From: CAJQLB01 sp905479065
Lineage (GTDB): Bacteria > Bacteroidota > Bacteroidia > Flavobacteriales > Flavobacteriaceae
NCBI GenBank assembly: GCA_943846735.1
Contig: OX044364.1
Span: 2,232,001 to 2,296,000 of the forward strand
Direction of reading: 5' to 3'
DNA length: 64,000 nt
A program made the translations under genes and the position numbers. The notes under the pieces were generated by a model. That model saw nothing but the letters and a program-made list of their open reading frames with translations. It was not told the DNA's origin and searched no databases. Each line of letters begins with the position of its first letter. Positions within the stretch are counted from its first letter, which is position 1. Positions 1 to 9,485 of this stretch are shown in pieces.

Positions 1-185
1 AAATCATCAAAATCAAAGTACTCGTTCGATAAAGTTGCATTGGTTTTGAAAGTTTTTATGTGGTCATTTGCTATGATTAAATTTGATGTGATGCTATTAC
101 TGTTTACAACAAGAGGTGTCGCAGGGTTTAGTTGTTGACATGAATTGAGTAAGAAAAGTACAAGTATTGCTTTAAATGCATTCAT
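1..185 (-). CDS. Partial lipoprotein of unknown function (N-terminal part)
   Basis: Reading the minus strand from the ATG at 183-185 gives an open frame that runs off the left edge of the window (61 codons visible). The protein starts MNAFKAILVLFLLNSC, a lipoprotein signal peptide with a lipobox ending in Cys at residue 15, so the product is probably lipid-anchored and exported. The rest (QQLNPATPLVVNSNSITSN and onward) matches no family I recognise. The start lies 9 bases beyond the stop of the upstream acylase gene on the same strand, so the two are probably co-transcribed. Function unknown. Confidence 0.7.
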   Translation of the reverse strand, partial: MNAFKAILVLFLLNSCQQLNPATPLVVNSNSITSNLIIANDHIKTFKTNATLSNEYFDFDD

Positions 186-194
186 GGTATCTAT

Positions 195-2384
195 CTATTT
201 TTCACCGGGATGATAGGTGGAAATTGCTCTTTTTTCAACATCAGAACGATAAAAAGCAACATTTTTAAAGGTGCCATTTGCGTAGCGCTCACTTTGGTCA
301 TCAAAATGGGGTGATGTTGGATCACCGCTTTGACCACCTGCTAACATCGATTTAGCTCTCAGCTTTTCTCCAAACTCAACAACTGCAACAAAACTATTGC
401 CAGCAACGCCGTATTGACGTTTTGTGTCCTTGCCAAAACGAGTTCCATATGAAGCAAGTGCACCCCAGGTGCCTGATGCCATTCCGACAGGGAGACTTTC
501 TTTGTTATCATCAAAAGTTTGAAAAATTGAACCGTTATTTCTCTGATATCTATTGAAGGAGCCCCATGTAGTTTGCCACGAGCCAAAATCACTTTCTAAT
601 GTTTCTAAAGCTATCTGAAAAATACCTAAACGTTCTTTGGCAGAAGCCTTTTTACTCATGTAGTTAAATCTCTCCAGTCTAGTAATGCGTTTATTACCTA
701 TCATATTTGGAATTAATCCTGATTTTAAATAAGTGTTTAAATAAAATTGTGCTAACGTCATACCAATTGATGTTTCAGAAACTTTAAAATCCCAGTTTTT
801 TAGTAATGCTATCGCAGCCTTTATTTTTACGTTATTAAGCTCACTATTTTTTGCGGCATCTAGTAAACCACTAATTAGTAAATCTGCTCCGGGAAGGTAG
901 GGGTCATAGGCCAAATCAATGAGACTGTCAAGAGTTAATTTAGTTGCATTCTTGAGCAGAGGAATGGCATGCATCCCTCTAAAGTTTTCAGGAAAAGAAG
1001 CCATGTACTTCGGGTAGTCCTCCATTTTAGGACTATATTCAGCAGCACTTGTAAACGGTGTTGAGTTACAATTTTGAATCCAACCATTTGGTGGATTGAT
1101 AACCATAATTGTTTCCTCCAAAGAATGTAAGCCATCCCAATCTGTTTCTGGGTTACTGCCATCAACAGGTTGAGAATAATCAAACTGTTGATTTCTTTTT
1201 GGGATAAAGTTGCCATGGTAATAGGCAATAGTTCCATCTGCATCTGCATAAACCGTATTATTTGATGAATTTGTACGAATATCCATCATTTCATGAAATT
1301 CATCGTGGTTTGATTTTTTAGTTCTTGTAAACGATTGCTCCAACGCATTTATTGGACTCCACATTAATGCTGTCGACACCCATTTATCATCTCTTTTGTG
1401 GGTAATTGGTCCGTGATGAGTACGATAAATCATAAAACTTTTATCTAAGACGCCATCAACAGACTTGTATTTTAGAGCAACTGGAATGGAATCAATTGGA
1501 AGCAATTTGTCACCATACACATAAGATTTTTTATCATTTGAAAATGCAATGGTCTCTTCAAATTCATCGATGATATCTGTCCCTGTTGAGGTATGCATCC
1601 AGCCTGTTTTTTCGTTAAACCCTTGGTATACAAAAAACTGTCCCCAGGTGACTGCTCCGTAGGCATTTAATCCTTCTTCACTAACCACATGAACTTCACC
1701 CCTGAAAAAGAAGGAGGTGTGAGGATTAATTAACAACATGGCATTTCCAGATTGTGTACGTTCTCCTGAAATTGCGAATCCATTTGAACCTCTTGGTTCA
1801 TTATCTTTTAGCCTAATTAATCCATCATTGACAACCATCGGATGTTCAGAATCACCATAAAACTTTTTGATATTGTTTGTTGAGACTCTCTCAATATCAC
1901 CTCCAATAGAGCCTTCGCTAAAGTACATGGGCATCCAAGGTTCAAAACGAGTTAATAATTTTGGCTGTACTTCGGGGTGTGTTTTTAAATAATAATTAAT
2001 CCCGTCAGCAAAAGCAACACAGAGGTCTTGTAACCACTTTGGTGAATTTTTGAAATTTTCGACAGCTTCGTCTTTGGTCATATACAGTCTAGCTCTCAAA
2101 TCACTGTACAAAGCGGCCTCTCCTTCAACTTCCGCAAGTCTTCCTATAGCCCAAATGTAATTGCGTTCAACACGATTAAAATCGTCTTCACATTGCGCAT
2201 AAAGTAATCCAAATACAGCATCAGCATCAGTTTTACCGTAAATATGTGGAACACCAAAATCATCTCTAATAATTTCAGTATTTGCCACATGTTTTTGCCA
2301 TCTAATTTCTTCAACGGTCATGTTTTTGCCATCTTTACATCCAATAATAAGCAATACATTTAGAAGGAATAATAGTGATTTCAT
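195..2384 (-). CDS. Penicillin acylase family (S45) N-terminal-nucleophile hydrolase, lipoprotein
   Basis: This 729-residue protein fits the S45 penicillin/acyl-homoserine-lactone acylase family: precursors that cut themselves into two chains to expose an N-terminal Ser. A lipoprotein signal (LLNVLLIIGC, Cys16) suggests export and lipid anchoring. The segment DDFGVPHIYGKTDADAVFG at about 41-59 is typical of the alpha chain. EPRGSNGFAISG places the likely autocleavage at Gly199/Ser200, making Ser200 the nucleophile. The substrate cannot be told from sequence; family members cut beta-lactams, N-acyl-homoserine lactones or other acylated amides. The gene is divergent from hppA and followed by a partial lipoprotein gene. 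Confidence 0.88.
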   Translation of the reverse strand: MKSLLFLLNVLLIIGCKDGKNMTVEEIRWQKHVANTEIIRDDFGVPHIYGKTDADAVFGLLYAQCEDDFNRVERNYIWAIGRLAEVEGEAALYSDLRARLYMTKDEAVENFKNSPKWLQDLCVAFADGINYYLKTHPEVQPKLLTRFEPWMPMYFSEGSIGGDIERVSTNNIKKFYGDSEHPMVVNDGLIRLKDNEPRGSNGFAISGERTQSGNAMLLINPHTSFFFRGEVHVVSEEGLNAYGAVTWGQFFVYQGFNEKTGWMHTSTGTDIIDEFEETIAFSNDKKSYVYGDKLLPIDSIPVALKYKSVDGVLDKSFMIYRTHHGPITHKRDDKWVSTALMWSPINALEQSFTRTKKSNHDEFHEMMDIRTNSSNNTVYADADGTIAYYHGNFIPKRNQQFDYSQPVDGSNPETDWDGLHSLEETIMVINPPNGWIQNCNSTPFTSAAEYSPKMEDYPKYMASFPENFRGMHAIPLLKNATKLTLDSLIDLAYDPYLPGADLLISGLLDAAKNSELNNVKIKAAIALLKNWDFKVSETSIGMTLAQFYLNTYLKSGLIPNMIGNKRITRLERFNYMSKKASAKERLGIFQIALETLESDFGSWQTTWGSFNRYQRNNGSIFQTFDDNKESLPVGMASGTWGALASYGTRFGKDTKRQYGVAGNSFVAVVEFGEKLRAKSMLAGGQSGDPTSPHFDDQSERYANGTFKNVAFYRSDVEKRAISTYHPGEK

Positions 2385-2585
2385 AATTGTGATTTTGTAC
2401 TAATTACTCAAAGTGAATAATTGAGTTTCTGTTTGAACGAAGTTAATTTATTTTTGTGTCAATATCAATTCGGTTAGACTTTGTCTAAAAATTATTTACA
2501 AGCGTTGTTTTTAGTTTAATAACATTCTAAATAGCCCCCTTTATAAATTCGCTTAAAAAGAATTTCCTATTAATATTGATTTTAC

Positions 2586-2593
2586 TATTTTTG
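2586..2593 (+). promoter_or_regulatory. Probable -7 promoter box for hppA
   Basis: TATTTTTG matches the Bacteroidota -7 consensus TAnnTTTG and lies 33 bases before the hppA ATG. No convincing -33 TTG is at the expected spacing, so this is a partial match. Confidence 0.5.
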
Positions 2594-2625
2594 CACACGT
2601 TAAAAACTAATCTAACAATAAACAT

Positions 2626-5076
2626 ATGGAATCACTGATGATTTACATGCCAATAGCTTTGGCGTTATTAGGACTAATCTACATGATAGTCAAGCAAAAT
2701 TGGGTAATGAAACAAGACGCAGGAGATGGTAAAATGAAAGAAATTTCAGACCACATTTATGAAGGGGCCTTGGCATTCTTAAATGCCGAATATAGATTGC
2801 TTTCAATATTTGTAGTCATAGTTAGTTTACTACTAACAGTAGTAGCCTACTTTGTACCAACTACTAGTTATTTAATTGTAATTGCTTTCATCTGCGGTGC
2901 AATTTTTTCTGCTTTTGCAGGAAATATAGGAATGAAAATCGCAACTAAAACAAATGTCAGAACAACTCAAGCTGCACGAACTAGTTTGCCAAAAGCCTTA
3001 AAAATATCTTTTGGTGGTGGAACTGTAATGGGTCTTGGTGTTGCTGGTTTGGCGGTATTAGGATTAACAGCATTCTTTATTATATTTTACAAGTTCATAT
3101 TTATGCCAGAAGGTTGGACAAATACAGATGATATGACTCTAGTGTTAGAGACTCTAGCTGGGTTTTCATTAGGTGCCGAATCAATTGCCTTATTTGCAAG
3201 AGTAGGTGGTGGTATTTATACTAAAGCTGCGGATGTTGGTGCCGATTTAGTTGGAAAAGTTGAAGCTGGAATCCCAGAAGATGATCCAAGAAATCCAGCG
3301 ACTATTGCAGATAACGTTGGTGACAACGTCGGGGATGTTGCAGGTATGGGTGCCGATTTATTTGGATCATACGTAGCAACTGTCCTTGCTGCCATGGTAC
3401 TTGGTAATTATGTGATTAAAGATATGGGTGGAAATATTTCTGAATTTGGTTTTGGAGGGATTGGCCCAATATTATTACCAATGGCAATTGCTGGTGCAGG
3501 AATTATCATCTCTATCATAGGGACTGTGTTAGTTAAAATAAAGAGTAATGATGCTAAAGAAGCTCAGGTCATGGGCGCTTTAAATATTGGTAACTGGACA
3601 TCTATTGCTTTAGTTGCTGCTGCATGTTTTATATTAGTAACATGGATGTTGCCAGAAACAATGCAAATGAACTTTTTCGGAGAAGGATTACAAGAAATTT
3701 CCGCAATGCGTGTATTCTATGCAACCTTAGTTGGTTTATTTGTAGGAGCTGTGATTTCTTCTGTTACTGAATATTATACTGGTTTAGGTAAAAAACCAAT
3801 TTTAAATATTGTACAACAATCTAGTACCGGTGCAGGCACAAACATTATTGCTGGTCTTGCAACAGGAATGATATCTACGTTCCCATCAGTATTGTTATTT
3901 GCCGGTGCGATTTGGGGATCTTATGCTTTAGCAGGATTTTATGGTGTCGCATTAGCTGCTTCTGCCATGATGGCTACAACTGCCATGCAATTAGCAATTG
4001 ATGCTTTTGGACCAATATCTGATAATGCAGGTGGTATTGCTGAAATGAGCGAACAAGAACCTATAGTTAGAGAACGAACAGATATTTTAGATTCAGTTGG
4101 TAATACAACAGCAGCTACTGGTAAAGGTTTTGCTATTGCTTCTGCTGCATTAACATCATTAGCATTATTCGCAGCGTATGTAACATTTACAGGAATAGAT
4201 GGAATTAATATATTTAAAGCACCAGTATTAGCCATGTTATTTGTGGGTGGTATGGTCCCAGTAGTATTCTCTGCTTTGGCAATGAATGCTGTAGGTAAAG
4301 CTGCTATGGAAATGGTAGAAGAAGTACGTCGTCAGTTTAGAGATATTGCCGGAATTATGGAAGGTACTGGAAAACCTGAATACGATAAGTGTGTGGCAAT
4401 TTCTACACAAGCATCTTTAAAAGAAATGATGTTACCTGGTCTGTTGACTATTGGATTCCCGTTAGTCATTGCTTTTGTACCAATGTTGTTTGGGATGGAT
4501 AATCAGGCCATAGCAGAAATGTTAGGTGGTTATATGGCAGGTGTCACAGTTTCTGGTGTACTATGGGCAATCTTCCAAAATAATGCTGGAGGTGCATGGG
4601 ACAATGCTAAAAAATCTTTTGAAGCAGGTGTTGAGATTAATGGAGAAATGACTTATAAAGGTTCTGAGGCACACAAAGCAGCAGTAACTGGAGATACTGT
4701 TGGTGACCCATTTAAAGATACTTCTGGGCCATCTATGAATATTCTAATTAAACTTACGTGTTTAATAGGGTTAGTTATAGCTCCCATCTTAGGAGGGCAT
4801 GCCAATGAAGAGGCTACAGCCATGTTAAGTGGGCAGGCTGATATATCTAAGGAAATTAAAGTAGAAAAAATAAAAAATGATGATGGAAGTGTCAAAGCAA
4901 CAGTAACCACAATCTCCACAGAAAATGGAAAAACAGAGACCAAGTATGAGGTTTTTGAGGGTTCAGATGAAGAGGTTACAGAAAAGTTGGAAGGTCTAGA
5001 TAATGTAAAAGTTACTTTAACTGAAAACACAATTATGGTTGAAAAAGAAATTGAAGAAGTGATGCCAGAAAATTAA
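2626..5076 (+). CDS. hppA: Membrane-bound K+-dependent pyrophosphatase (ion-pumping)
   Basis: The 816-residue polytopic protein hydrolyses pyrophosphate and uses the energy to pump H+ or Na+ across the inner membrane. The pyrophosphate-binding region is clear: DVGADLVGKVEAGIPEDDPRN followed by NVGDNVGDVAGMGADLFGS. Near residues 492-501 it reads GNTTAATGKG. Ala at position 496 is the marker of K+-dependent enzymes, where K+-independent ones have Lys. About 75 residues follow the last hydrophobic segment (LIGLVIAPILGG) and form a charged hydrophilic tail (EIKVEKIKNDDGSVKATV and onward), longer than the catalytic core needs. The pumped ion is not decided by what I can see. A strong terminator follows. 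Confidence 0.96.
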   Translation: MESLMIYMPIALALLGLIYMIVKQNWVMKQDAGDGKMKEISDHIYEGALAFLNAEYRLLSIFVVIVSLLLTVVAYFVPTTSYLIVIAFICGAIFSAFAGNIGMKIATKTNVRTTQAARTSLPKALKISFGGGTVMGLGVAGLAVLGLTAFFIIFYKFIFMPEGWTNTDDMTLVLETLAGFSLGAESIALFARVGGGIYTKAADVGADLVGKVEAGIPEDDPRNPATIADNVGDNVGDVAGMGADLFGSYVATVLAAMVLGNYVIKDMGGNISEFGFGGIGPILLPMAIAGAGIIISIIGTVLVKIKSNDAKEAQVMGALNIGNWTSIALVAAACFILVTWMLPETMQMNFFGEGLQEISAMRVFYATLVGLFVGAVISSVTEYYTGLGKKPILNIVQQSSTGAGTNIIAGLATGMISTFPSVLLFAGAIWGSYALAGFYGVALAASAMMATTAMQLAIDAFGPISDNAGGIAEMSEQEPIVRERTDILDSVGNTTAATGKGFAIASAALTSLALFAAYVTFTGIDGINIFKAPVLAMLFVGGMVPVVFSALAMNAVGKAAMEMVEEVRRQFRDIAGIMEGTGKPEYDKCVAISTQASLKEMMLPGLLTIGFPLVIAFVPMLFGMDNQAIAEMLGGYMAGVTVSGVLWAIFQNNAGGAWDNAKKSFEAGVEINGEMTYKGSEAHKAAVTGDTVGDPFKDTSGPSMNILIKLTCLIGLVIAPILGGHANEEATAMLSGQADISKEIKVEKIKNDDGSVKATVTTISTENGKTETKYEVFEGSDEEVTEKLEGLDNVKVTLTENTIMVEKEIEEVMPEN

Positions 5077-5094
5077 AAGCTTTAATGTATTTAT

Positions 5095-5127
5095 AAAAAA
5101 ACCACGCCTTTAAAGCGTGGTTTTTTA
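5095..5127. terminator. Bidirectional terminator between hppA and the S9 peptidase gene
   Basis: ACCACGC (5101-5107) pairs with GCGTGGT (5115-5121). The stem is flanked by an A run on the left and a T run on the right, so it can end transcripts from both convergent genes. Confidence 0.92.
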
Positions 5128-5143
5128 TTTGTATACATCAAGT

Positions 5144-7675
5144 TTAATTATTTTGAGGCTGATCTCTATTCATTTCTGTAATATCAATATCAGTTGCTTC
5201 TTTCTCAAGTAAGTATTTACTAAAATGATCAGCTCTTAACCAAAACGAATATTCTGTCATGCCCCCAAATCCGTGACGCTGCCCGGGCATGATCATAAAG
5301 TTAAAACGTTTGTTCGCTTTAATAAGTTCATTAGCCATTCTAATAGTGCCTCCTGGGTGAACGTTATTATCGACATCTCCGTGAACTAGCATGAGATTTC
5401 CTTTTAAATTTTTGGCCAAGGACTGATTGTCGTCAATAATATATTTATATTTAATATTGCCATCGTCATCCATTTCCTCCTTAACGCCATGGTGAGTCTC
5501 ACTCCACCAACTATTGTAAATGTTATTATCATGATTACCTGCTGATGAAACGGCTGCTTTGAAAAAATCAGGATAAACGAGCATTGCTGCAGTTGACATA
5601 AACCCACCTCCCGAATGGCCATAAATACCAACTTTATCAATGTCAATATAATCGTGCTTATTGGCTAATTGTTCAGCAACATATTTCTTATCTGCCAAAC
5701 CATAATCTCTTAGATTTCCATAACCGTAATTATGGTACCATTTTGAACGGTCTGGATGCCCCCCTCGATTTCCTAATGTAATTACCACAAACCCTAACTG
5801 TGCCATACGATCTAAGCGATCCATTCTTACTGAAAAAGATTTATTTACTGCTTCAGTTTGAGGGCCAGGGTATACATATTCCAGTAGAGGATAGATTTTT
5901 GTTTCATCAAAATCAAAAGGTTTATACATGACACCGTAAATATCTGTAATACCATCATCTGCTTTAGCTTTGAAAGGTTCTGGGAAGTGATATCCCGAAG
6001 CCATAAGTTGTGACAGATCCGCTGTTTCTAATTGCATAATAACAGTACCGGCATTATTTCTTAATTCTGATTTTGGAGTGGTATTAACTCGTGAGTAATT
6101 ATTTACAAAAAACTCATTAGAATCAGACATACTTGTACTTGTATTATAATCTCCTGAATTCAGTGCTTTCAAGCCTGTACCGTTTAAGTTAATCTTATAT
6201 ATGTGCTCGAAATAGGGATCTTGATTTTTTGGTATTCCATGAGCTGTAAAGTATAACGTACGTGACTTTTCGTTTATACCAATAGCATTTTCAACATGAT
6301 ATGCCCCTCTGGTTATTTGATTTTTCAAATTTCCGGATATGTCATAGAGATAATAGTGAGCCCAACCAGAGCGTTCAGCCCAGTGCAACATTTCAGTTTC
6401 ATTATTTAGAAGAACTAAGGGGCGTGTTTCAATATAGGTGTTAAAACGTTCTTCAATTAATGTTTTGACAACTCCTGTGCTCATATCAGCAACACAGATA
6501 TCTAACTTTTTACGGTCTCTACTTATGGAGCTGAAATAAACGTGATCTTTTTTTGATAACAATAACGAAGGCTGGAAATCATCATCCATGTTTGACTTTT
6601 TTCTTGGTTCACGATAAACAGAGATACTTTGTTGTTTGATGGTGTCTAGGGTAATTTTTTTAATGTCTTTGGAGATGGCATCAAAAATCAATAATTCTGT
6701 CTTGTAATACTCATTTTCTCCTGGCATATGATACTTGTAAGTTTCCAAAGTGGGTCTTTTGTTTGCAGTTGAATTGACAACCCACAAATCTTTAATATGA
6801 CGTGAATCTGTTTTTTGAAAAACAAATTTTTTCGAATTATGTGACCATATTACACGAACTCCTTTCCTGTCGTTTTTATTTTTCTCTTTGTCTTCATTAT
6901 TTTCACCTCTACGAGCGCCACCATAGCTGTAATTCTCTTCTCCGTCGGAGGTCCATTGATGTTCAACAATTGTAGAGTCCTTATCATCTTTTACTACTTT
7001 TAAAAAATTTTCTTTATCCATCCAGAATAAATTAAAGTTTTTTGAAAATATGACGATAGAGCTATCTGGAGCAATATTAGCCCATTTTTCCCATTCCTTT
7101 TTCTCCTCTTTTTTGTTATCAATCACTGTGAGATTACTGCTTCCAAGCTTGTACTCAAAATGGTAAGTCTTTTTTACCATTTTAGATTTATGATTCTTTT
7201 GTTTTGACAATGTTGTGTCTGTTTTGCTTGTGATTTTTTCTTCTTCTTTAGACAAGACCTCTTCAGTAGCTGTTACTCTAAATCTTATAGCAGACTCATT
7301 TTTAACAAATTTGAAATTAAATCGTGGTAAATGTTGCGCATCATAAGGATCTTTGGTGATTTCAGTAAGCCACTGAGCCATTTTAGCATTATCAAAAAGC
7401 TTTGTGCGAATACCTTTGTCTGCATCTACAAGGTAGTAATTTGAGCCATCAGTCGTTTTGTATTGATACCAAAAGCGATTTCCATTTTTTAACCAATGTG
7501 GACGCACTGAGGTTGAATGTACGAGCTTCCCTAGTTGTTTAGGGGAATATTTTGCAGCCTGTCGGTAATTTGCTTTTGGAGTTTGACGAGTTGTTTCATT
7601 TTGAGAGTATAAAGATGAGTAACTTAGAAAAATACTTAACAGGGTAATTATTTCTTTTTTAGTGTTTAATGGCAT
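5144..7675 (-). CDS. S9 family prolyl oligopeptidase, dipeptidyl-peptidase IV type
   Basis: The 843-residue exported serine peptidase begins with an N-terminal signal-like segment (IITLLSIFLSYSSLYSQ). A long DPP-IV-type beta-propeller domain follows, then a C-terminal alpha/beta-hydrolase domain. The catalytic triad can be placed: Ser688 in GIYGHSGGGF, Asp769 in HGDVDNNVHP and His801 in GQRHGFGG. DPP-IV-like enzymes of Bacteroidota remove dipeptides, commonly X-Pro, from peptides in the periplasm. A low-complexity Lys/Glu/Asn stretch near residues 255-270 (GENNEDKEKNKNDRKG) is probably a loop. The gene converges with hppA on a shared terminator. Confidence 0.92.
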   Translation of the reverse strand: MPLNTKKEIITLLSIFLSYSSLYSQNETTRQTPKANYRQAAKYSPKQLGKLVHSTSVRPHWLKNGNRFWYQYKTTDGSNYYLVDADKGIRTKLFDNAKMAQWLTEITKDPYDAQHLPRFNFKFVKNESAIRFRVTATEEVLSKEEEKITSKTDTTLSKQKNHKSKMVKKTYHFEYKLGSSNLTVIDNKKEEKKEWEKWANIAPDSSIVIFSKNFNLFWMDKENFLKVVKDDKDSTIVEHQWTSDGEENYSYGGARRGENNEDKEKNKNDRKGVRVIWSHNSKKFVFQKTDSRHIKDLWVVNSTANKRPTLETYKYHMPGENEYYKTELLIFDAISKDIKKITLDTIKQQSISVYREPRKKSNMDDDFQPSLLLSKKDHVYFSSISRDRKKLDICVADMSTGVVKTLIEERFNTYIETRPLVLLNNETEMLHWAERSGWAHYYLYDISGNLKNQITRGAYHVENAIGINEKSRTLYFTAHGIPKNQDPYFEHIYKINLNGTGLKALNSGDYNTSTSMSDSNEFFVNNYSRVNTTPKSELRNNAGTVIMQLETADLSQLMASGYHFPEPFKAKADDGITDIYGVMYKPFDFDETKIYPLLEYVYPGPQTEAVNKSFSVRMDRLDRMAQLGFVVITLGNRGGHPDRSKWYHNYGYGNLRDYGLADKKYVAEQLANKHDYIDIDKVGIYGHSGGGFMSTAAMLVYPDFFKAAVSSAGNHDNNIYNSWWSETHHGVKEEMDDDGNIKYKYIIDDNQSLAKNLKGNLMLVHGDVDNNVHPGGTIRMANELIKANKRFNFMIMPGQRHGFGGMTEYSFWLRADHFSKYLLEKEATDIDITEMNRDQPQNN

Positions 7676-7868
7676 AATAAAATAGTCTTGTTTTCGCCAC
7701 CTAATATAAGAAATCTATACCAGATTAAATCACGTTAATAAAGGGCTAAAATTGATATTTTTTGAAGTAGTGATAGCTCAAAAAACAGTAATATTACGCA
7801 CAAATAATCACTAAAATGTCATGTTTATTGAGATGCGATTTCAAAAAGAAAGAATTGATCTAAACGAA

Positions 7869-8483
7869 CTAAAATAAGCCATTTATTTCTGCATCTATTT
7901 TGTTTATGATATTTCCTAAGTCCTCGGGATTAACTACAAAATCAAGTTTGTCAACATCAATAATTAATAGCTTCCCTTTATCATAACCATGAATCCAAGC
8001 TTCATAACGTTCGTTTAATCGACTTAAGTAGTCGATACTTATTGAGTTTTCGTAGTCTCGGCCACGTTTGTGAATTTGATTGACTAGATTGGGTATTGAA
8101 CTTCTTAAATAAATTAATAAATCTGGGCCTTTGACTAAAGACTCCATCAATTCAAAAAGGGAGGAATAATTATTAAAATCACGGTTTGTCATCAGTCCCA
8201 TGGCATGCAAATTTGGTGCAAATATGTGAGCGTCCTCGTAAATAGTTCTGTCTTGGATAATGTCTTTTCCACTTTGATGAATTTGCAGGACTTGTCTGAA
8301 ACGGCTATTTAAAAAATATACTTGCAAATTGAAACTCCATCGTTCCATTTGATTATAAAAATCATCTAGGTAAGGATTATCAACTACATCCTCTAACTGA
8401 GCTTCCCATTTGTAATGTTTTGCTAGTAATTTTGTGAGTGTTGTTTTTCCTGCGCCAATATTTCCTGCTATTGCAACGTGCAT
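7869..8483 (-). CDS. Deoxynucleoside kinase
   Basis: The 204-residue cytoplasmic kinase belongs to the deoxyadenosine/deoxyguanosine/thymidine kinase 2 family, which phosphorylates deoxynucleosides for salvage. It has a P-loop at the N-terminus (GNIGAGKTT, about residues 7-15), the DRT motif with its acidic partner (IIQDRTIYED, about residues 96-105) and an Arg-rich lid region (IHKRGRDYE). The length is normal for the family. It lies 3 bases downstream of the start-proximal partner gene at 8487-9266 on the same strand, so the two are probably co-transcribed. Which base it prefers cannot be read from the sequence. Confidence 0.9.
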   Translation of the reverse strand: MHVAIAGNIGAGKTTLTKLLAKHYKWEAQLEDVVDNPYLDDFYNQMERWSFNLQVYFLNSRFRQVLQIHQSGKDIIQDRTIYEDAHIFAPNLHAMGLMTNRDFNNYSSLFELMESLVKGPDLLIYLRSSIPNLVNQIHKRGRDYENSISIDYLSRLNERYEAWIHGYDKGKLLIIDVDKLDFVVNPEDLGNIINKIDAEINGLF

Positions 8484-8486
8484 AAT

Positions 8487-9266
8487 TTATTCCTTTATAA
8501 GTTGATATTGATGAAGAAATTCATCATCGTAAATATACAAGGTTTCATTCGTTACAAAAAACTGTTTTATTAACAAATTGTGATCTTGAATTGGCGTCAT
8601 TAATTCTGTAGTTGTGTCTAAATAATGTAAAAACTCATCTTTTTTTAAAATAAGATTTCCGTCACTTTCTCTCATCGATGTAAAACCATCATGAGCTATT
8701 TTTTTTAATAAACTACCAAAGTAATTATAATGATAAAGATAATTTTCTGTAAGTAACCAACAGGTATTGTAATTACTTATCATGGCAATAGCATTGTCAT
8801 TTACAGGAAAAGATTTCACCCTAGTCGTTTTATTGCGATAATCAAAAAGCTCTAATTCTTGTGTTTCTTGATTAAAACACCAAATTGTCGTGTCATAACC
8901 GGTTGACACATGTGATATATTTCGAAATGGGACGTTTTGGTTAAAATCAATTTTCATTATTTCAGACAAACGATTGTCTAAGATAATGACTGTATTGAAA
9001 TCTCTGTAAAAGACAGTCGTTTTTAAAGCATTAAAAGCATCTATGGAACTTATTTCACCCAATTGCATGTTATTGTATATAAATTCATTGGTTTTTACCT
9101 GTTTGGCGATGGTGTTGAGGTCTGTGAAATAGTAATTGCCAAAATTGTCTATGGCCGCCAATTGGTTTTGTTCAATTCTAATTTTTTTTACAAAATTAGT
9201 TTGAATACTGTCTTGAGAAAACAGCCATGTACTTATAAAAATAAAAAGATAATTGATGATTTTCAT
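8487..9266 (-). CDS. Conserved hypothetical exported protein, possible beta-propeller
   Basis: The 259-residue protein has an N-terminal signal peptide (MKIINYLFIFISTWLFSQ), so it is probably periplasmic. The body alternates short hydrophobic strands with polar turns (for example NQLAAIDNFGNYYFTDLNTI and NNMQLGEISSIDAFN), resembling repeated beta-propeller blades without enzyme motifs. I do not recognise the family. It is the first gene of a probable two-gene unit, followed after 3 bases by the deoxynucleoside kinase. That tight coupling is the only clue to its role, and it may simply reflect shared transcription. Confidence 0.75.
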   Translation of the reverse strand: MKIINYLFIFISTWLFSQDSIQTNFVKKIRIEQNQLAAIDNFGNYYFTDLNTIAKQVKTNEFIYNNMQLGEISSIDAFNALKTTVFYRDFNTVIILDNRLSEIMKIDFNQNVPFRNISHVSTGYDTTIWCFNQETQELELFDYRNKTTRVKSFPVNDNAIAMISNYNTCWLLTENYLYHYNYFGSLLKKIAHDGFTSMRESDGNLILKKDEFLHYLDTTTELMTPIQDHNLLIKQFFVTNETLYIYDDEFLHQYQLIKE

Positions 9267-9454
9267 ATGATACTGAAAAGTACAAAAATCAATTTATTTT
9301 TGAGTAATTTTATTTTTACTGTTAAAAGATTTTAGCTCCTTGAGGGAATATTGAAAAAAAAGGAAAGATGAGTTGGCACATAGTTTAAGAATAATTTAAC
9401 TAAAACACATTAAACTAAAAGAACTAAAAGCTGTCTATTACTTAACAAAATAGT

Positions 9455-9462
9455 TATTTTTG
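9455..9462 (+). promoter_or_regulatory. Probable -7 promoter box for the first GLPGLI gene
   Basis: TATTTTTG fits TAnnTTTG, 23 bases before the ATG at 9486. The -33 element is weak. Confidence 0.5.
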
Positions 9463-9485
9463 GCCAAAACACAAATCTCATTATC

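Noticed and set aside
9063..9335. Overlapping frames antisense to or within known genes (for example 9063-9335, 4653-5030, 39782-40150)
   Set aside because: They lie inside well-supported genes in other frames and have no recognisable domains.
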